This document shows positions 8,045 to 10,445 of a stretch of 10,445 bases of DNA, in pieces. The notes under the pieces are model-generated. The model was not told where the DNA came from. It did not search any database and worked only from the letters and a program-made list of their open reading frames with translations. Source of the stretch: CAYSIX01 sp964431205 (GTDB taxonomy: Bacteria; Planctomycetota; Phycisphaerae; Phycisphaerales; Phycisphaeraceae); assembly GCA_964431205.1 (NCBI GenBank), contig CAYSIX010000148.1, forward strand, positions 1 through 10,445, in the 5' to 3' direction. The position numbers and the translations under genes are program-made. Every line of letters starts with the position of its first letter. Positions within the stretch are counted from its first letter, which is position 1.

Positions 8045-8081
8045 CTGCAACCGCGTGGCCAGCGCCCTACAATCCGCCGCA
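8045..8081 (+). promoter_or_regulatory. Candidate promoter for a leaderless mqnC transcript
   Basis: TACAAT (8068-8073, 5/6 to the -10 consensus) is followed by seven bases and then the mqnC ATG at 8081, so transcription would start at or beside the A of the start codon. There is no Shine-Dalgarno sequence before this ATG, which fits a leaderless mRNA. The -35 candidate CTGCAA (8045-8050) is weak (3/6) but has the ideal 17-base spacing. The element sits in the 63-base gap after the desulfhydrase gene. Confidence 0.45.
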
Positions 8082-9565
8082 TGCCCGCGATCGCCGACAG
8101 CCTCGCCGCCGAGCTTCGGATCGACGACGTCGTCGCCGGCCGACGACGCCTCTCGTCCCACGACGCCCTGCGCCTCTACCACGAAGCGTCGCTTCACGAC
8201 CTGGGCCGATGGGCCACCGCCGTCGCCGAGCGCATCCACGACCGCGCCGAAGGCCCCGGCACGCTGCCCGGCAAGCCCGCCACCCCCGGCACACGCACCT
8301 ACGTCATCGACCGCAACATCAACTACACCAACGTCTGCTCCGCCCGCTGCACCTTCTGCGCGTTCTACCGCAGGCTCGGCGACGAGCAGGCCTACACCCT
8401 CACCGCCGAGCAGCTCCACGAGAAGGTCCGCGAGCTGGTCGCCATCGGCGGGACACAGGTGCTGCTGCAGGGCGGCATGCACCCGGAGCTGCCGCTGACG
8501 TTCTACGAGCAGATGCTCGGCGAGCTCAAGCGTGCGTTCCCGACGGTGCACATCCACGGGTTCAGCCCGCCGGAGGTCGTCGAGTTCGTGGCGGTGTTCG
8601 AGGTGGACGGGTTCCCGACGCCGGGCGTCGGCCGGGCGGGCGAGCTGCCGCCGGAGGTGTTCCGCGCCAAGCTCGAGGCGATCCTGCGTCGGCTTCAGGC
8701 GGCGGGGCTGGACTCGCTGCCGGGCGGCGGGGGTGAGATCTTCGCCGAGCACGTGCGACGCCGCATCGGCCTGGGCAAGGCGACCGCCGAGCAGTGGCTC
8801 GAGGTCATGGCCGCCGCGCACCGCCTGGGCATGTTCACCAGCGCCACGATGATGTTCGGGCACATCGAGGGCGTGGCCGACCGGATCGACCACATGCTCC
8901 GCGTGCGGGATCGACAGGACGTGGCGATCGAGCGGGGCTGGCCGGGCCGGTACGTCAGCTTCATCAGTTGGCCGTTCCAGCGCGAGAACACGCCGCTGGG
9001 CCGCGTGCCGGATTGGGACGCCGAGGCGGGTGAGCCGTTCCCCGGCGACGAGCTGGCCGAGCGGGTGTACGCCGGGGAGGTCGATCGGCTGGACAAGGCC
9101 GCGTGCGACCACGCCGCGCCGCGTGCCGGCAAGCGGGTGCGCCTCGCCGGCGCCGCCGAGTACCTGCGCGTGCAGGCGCTCAGCCGCCTCGTGCTCGACA
9201 ACGTCCACTCCATCGGCGCCTCGTGGGTCACGATGGGCCCGAAGATCGGGCAGCTCGGCCTGTTCTTCGGCGCCAACGACATGGGCAGCGTGATGATGGA
9301 GGAGAACGTCGTCTCCGCCGCGGGCACGACCTACTGCCTCGACGAGCCGTACCTCTGCCACCTGATCCGCACCGCCGGGTTCACCCCCGCGCAGCGCGAC
9401 AACCGCTACCGCGTCCTGCGCGCCCACCCCGGCCCGGAAGCGCCCGACCTCGCCGTCACCGACTGGTCCGAACACCGCGCCAAGCGCCTGCACGTCGAGG
9501 GGGCGGCGACCGACGAGCCGATCGCCCTGACCGTCACGAGCGCAACGGCCGAAGCCGAGGGCTGA
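8081..9565 (+). CDS. mqnC: Cyclic dehypoxanthine futalosine synthase (radical SAM, menaquinone pathway)
   Basis: Radical SAM enzyme of 494 residues that converts dehypoxanthine futalosine to its cyclic form in the futalosine route to menaquinone; cytoplasmic. The iron-sulfur motif CSARCTFC gives C86, C90 and C93. It sits in DRNINYTNVC, and the NYTNVC form is characteristic of MqnC rather than of the paralogue MqnE. Other family segments are GGTQVLLQGGMHPELPL, HGFSPPE, GLDSLPGGGGEIF, TSATMMFGH, FISWPFQRENTPLG, AEYLRVQALSRLVLDN, ASWVTMGPKIGQ and MMEENVVSAAG. It is about 120 residues longer than usual, with insertions near 168-194 and 308-355 and a C-terminal tail ending AEAEG. The tail and stop codon lie inside a direct repeat. 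No Shine-Dalgarno is present, and a -10 box lies just upstream. Other mqn genes are not in this window. Confidence 0.93.
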   Translation: MPAIADSLAAELRIDDVVAGRRRLSSHDALRLYHEASLHDLGRWATAVAERIHDRAEGPGTLPGKPATPGTRTYVIDRNINYTNVCSARCTFCAFYRRLGDEQAYTLTAEQLHEKVRELVAIGGTQVLLQGGMHPELPLTFYEQMLGELKRAFPTVHIHGFSPPEVVEFVAVFEVDGFPTPGVGRAGELPPEVFRAKLEAILRRLQAAGLDSLPGGGGEIFAEHVRRRIGLGKATAEQWLEVMAAAHRLGMFTSATMMFGHIEGVADRIDHMLRVRDRQDVAIERGWPGRYVSFISWPFQRENTPLGRVPDWDAEAGEPFPGDELAERVYAGEVDRLDKAACDHAAPRAGKRVRLAGAAEYLRVQALSRLVLDNVHSIGASWVTMGPKIGQLGLFFGANDMGSVMMEENVVSAAGTTYCLDEPYLCHLIRTAGFTPAQRDNRYRVLRAHPGPEAPDLAVTDWSEHRAKRLHVEGAATDEPIALTVTSATAEAEG

Positions 9566-9587
9566 GCAACGCGAAGCCCCGGATCGC
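9546..9587. repeat. Direct repeat copy 1, spanning the mqnC stop codon
   Basis: These 42 bases match 9633-9674 with one difference (C at 9562, T at 9649), at an offset of 87. The copy encodes the last residues of MqnC (AEAEG) and its TGA (9563-9565). It can fold by itself: CCGAGGGC (9555-9562) pairs with GCCCCGG (9576-9582) with one bulged A and a 13-base loop that starts with the stop codon. Confidence 0.85.
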
Positions 9588-9615
9588 GCAGGACACCCAC
9601 GCCATCGAGACCGTT

Positions 9616-9634
9616 CGCGACGCGTTGCGTCGCG
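9616..9634. terminator. Hairpin between convergent genes, possible bidirectional terminator
   Basis: Perfect 8-bp stem CGCGACGC / GCGTCGCG with a GTT loop (9624-9626), between the ends of mqnC (+) and the HTH gene (-). It has no T-run on either side, so it is not a classic intrinsic terminator. Its position suggests it stops transcription or protects mRNA ends from both directions. It overlaps the first two bases of repeat copy 2. Confidence 0.4.
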
Positions 9635-9674
9635 GCCGAAGCCGAGGGTTGAGCAACGCGAAGCCCCGGATCGC
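9633..9674. repeat. Direct repeat copy 2, intergenic
   Basis: Second copy of the 42-base unit, 41/42 identical to 9546-9587. It carries the same AEAEG-stop coding pattern (TGA at 9650-9652) in the same frame as mqnC, 29 codons further on. The single change keeps its own hairpin (CCGAGGGT 9642-9649 with GCCCCGG 9663-9669), because C:G becomes T:G, a U:G pair in RNA. It ends ten bases before the stop of the minus-strand HTH gene. Confidence 0.85.
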
Positions 9675-9684
9675 CCCGCCCCGA

Positions 9685-10176
9685 CTATTTGACCAGTTTC
9701 AGCTTCTTTCGCCGCTGCCGCTCGGCCAACTGCACCAGCACCCGCTCGGTCACCGTGCAGTGCCGGGCCACCTGGTTCAGCAGGGCCAGGACCTCGATGG
9801 TCTGCTCGGCGCTCAGGCCGCGTTGCCGGCTGGCCGATCGCACCTGCTGAAGCGTCTTCGCCGCCGCCTTGACCGCGTCGATCGCCGCGTCCAGCGCGTC
9901 GTCCGCGTCGATCGTCCCGTCCTCGTTCACGTCCAGCTCCAGCTCCAGGTGCCGCAACTGCCACGCCGTGCCCGCCACGAACGCCGAGAGGATCGCCTCC
10001 TGCGCCCGCCGGTCCGGCAGGTGACGCACCAGCAGCCGGATCGAGTTGAAGTCCGGCTGGCTCTGCCCGCTGATCCAGCGATACACCGTCGACGTCGAGA
10101 CCCCGGCCATCTCCCCGATCTCCCGGGCCGTCGTCAGCTTGCGATTGATGATCCGTTGCAGGGCCGCTTCCAGCAT
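9685..10176 (-). CDS. HTH transcriptional regulator with an EF-hand/dockerin-type calcium loop
   Basis: Small protein of 163 residues. The N-terminal third (about 5-55) looks like a Cro/C1-type helix-turn-helix: AREIGEMAGVSTSTVYRWISGQ (17-38) with the usual spacing, then PDFNSIRLLVRHL. In the middle, residues 82-93 read DVNEDGTIDADD, with the canonical oxygen ligands of a calcium-binding EF-hand loop (D82, N84, D86, T88, D90, D93) and the conserved G87 and I89. The loop lies between two predicted helices. The C-terminal half is helical and ends in a strongly basic tail (RQRRKKLKLVK). I chose ATG 10176 because GGAG lies eight bases upstream; the frame stays open to GTG 10230, which would add 18 residues. 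It points towards mqnC, with no partner gene in the window. Target and function are unknown; calcium binding is inferred only from the motif. Confidence 0.8.
   Translation of the reverse strand: MLEAALQRIINRKLTTAREIGEMAGVSTSTVYRWISGQSQPDFNSIRLLVRHLPDRRAQEAILSAFVAGTAWQLRHLELELDVNEDGTIDADDALDAAIDAVKAAAKTLQQVRSASRQRGLSAEQTIEVLALLNQVARHCTVTERVLVQLAERQRRKKLKLVK
9898..9933 (-). other. Calcium-loop (EF-hand/dockerin-like) coding segment in the HTH gene
   Basis: Twelve codons read on the minus strand as D-x-N-x-D-G-x-I-D-x-x-D. Positions 1, 3, 5, 7, 9 and 12 all carry possible calcium ligands. Asp at position 12, rather than Glu, is the form common in dockerins. Only one loop is present in the protein. 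Confidence 0.7.
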
Positions 10177-10426
10177 GCCGCGCGCTCCGGAAGAGTTCGC
10201 CTTCGGGAGCACGGCCCACGCCCGCCGCACCCCCGGTCACGTCCAAACCAGTGTAATCGCCGCCGCGGCCCGCCGGTGACCGCCCACGCCCGGTTATTCC
10301 CATTTCTGCACACCCCCGCCACGCCGCATAGACTACCGCTCCTCCGGTCGATCGCGACCGGCCCGATCCGCCCGCGATCGCCGCACGACGCCTGCCCCGC
10401 CCCCCGCCGATGGACACGCCACCGCC
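10177..10426. other. Upstream intergenic region of the minus-strand HTH gene
   Basis: These 250 bases precede the HTH gene on the minus strand and a possible plus-strand gene on the right. The GGAG box for the HTH gene is just inside (about 10185-10188). There is a short AT-richer patch at about 10291-10308. On the plus strand, CTGCAC (10306-10311), 17 bases, then TAGACT (10329-10334) is a weak promoter candidate. On the minus strand TACACT (10250-10255) could be a -10 box for the HTH gene but has no matching -35. I see no clear operator palindrome. Confidence 0.45.
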
Positions 10427-10445
10427 ATGAACGCGCCGCCGTCCC
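10427..10445 (+). CDS. Possible start of a further gene, cut by the window end
   Basis: ATG 10427 opens a frame (MNAPPS) that runs off the window after six codons. It overlaps the stop of a six-codon mini-frame starting at ATG 10410 (ATGA at 10427-10430). No Shine-Dalgarno is visible at a proper distance. The only support is an upstream promoter-like pair at 10306-10334, so this is a weak call and no product can be given. Confidence 0.2.

Noticed and set aside
10250..10255. Minus-strand TACACT as the HTH gene promoter
   Set aside because: It matches only 4/6 positions and has no -35-like hexamer at any normal spacing.
6782..10417. A minus-strand open frame of 1211 codons
   Set aside because: It lies opposite the desulfhydrase and mqnC, and overlaps the HTH gene in another frame. 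The product is repetitive Gly/Ala/Arg-rich with no recognisable domain; it is a GC-rich shadow.
10410..10430. Six-codon mini-frame (MDTPPP) overlapping a downstream ATG as a leader peptide
   Set aside because: It has no ribosome-binding site, its composition is typical of random GC-rich sequence, and the downstream gene itself is uncertain.

Overview
The window is uniformly GC-rich bacterial DNA (judged by eye, around 70%) with densely packed genes. The gene content suggests a planctomycete, possibly of the Phycisphaerae: a very large exported protein that joins an alpha/alpha-toroid-like region to two DUF4159-like domains, a futalosine-pathway menaquinone gene, and a small regulator carrying a dockerin/EF-hand-type loop. 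The taxon is inferred from this content; no rRNA or other marker settles it. I see no tRNA, rRNA, CRISPR array, insertion sequence or prophage.

Layout, left to right. Positions 46-1866 (+) encode a cytoplasmic PAS-GGDEF-EAL cyclic-di-GMP protein. A 198-base gap follows with a good sigma70-type promoter candidate (1920-1948). Next come pyrH (UMP kinase, 2065-2835) and frr (ribosome recycling factor, 2921-3487), a widely conserved neighbour pair, here without rpsB-tsf upstream. Directly after frr is the 1174-residue exported DUF4159 protein (about 3495-7019). It is joined by an ATGA stop/start overlap to a D-cysteine desulfhydrase-type PLP enzyme (7016-8017). After 63 bases, mqnC (8081-9565) encodes the radical SAM enzyme that makes cyclic dehypoxanthine futalosine for menaquinone. 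It appears to have its own -10 box only 7 bases before its ATG, which suggests a leaderless transcript.

The right end is convergent. A small HTH regulator (9685-10176, minus strand) faces mqnC. The 119 bases between them hold a near-perfect 42-base direct repeat (41/42), whose first copy contains the mqnC stop codon, and an 8-bp hairpin. The last 270 bases are a divergent upstream region, with perhaps the first six codons of another plus-strand gene at 10427.

Functionally this is mostly housekeeping (pyrimidine nucleotides, translation, quinone synthesis, sulfur amino acid metabolism) with one signalling gene on the left. The two unusual items are the HTH protein with a textbook calcium-loop signature (positions 9898-9933) and the cysteine-free toroid/DUF4159 protein. 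No defence system or other obvious novel multi-gene system was found.
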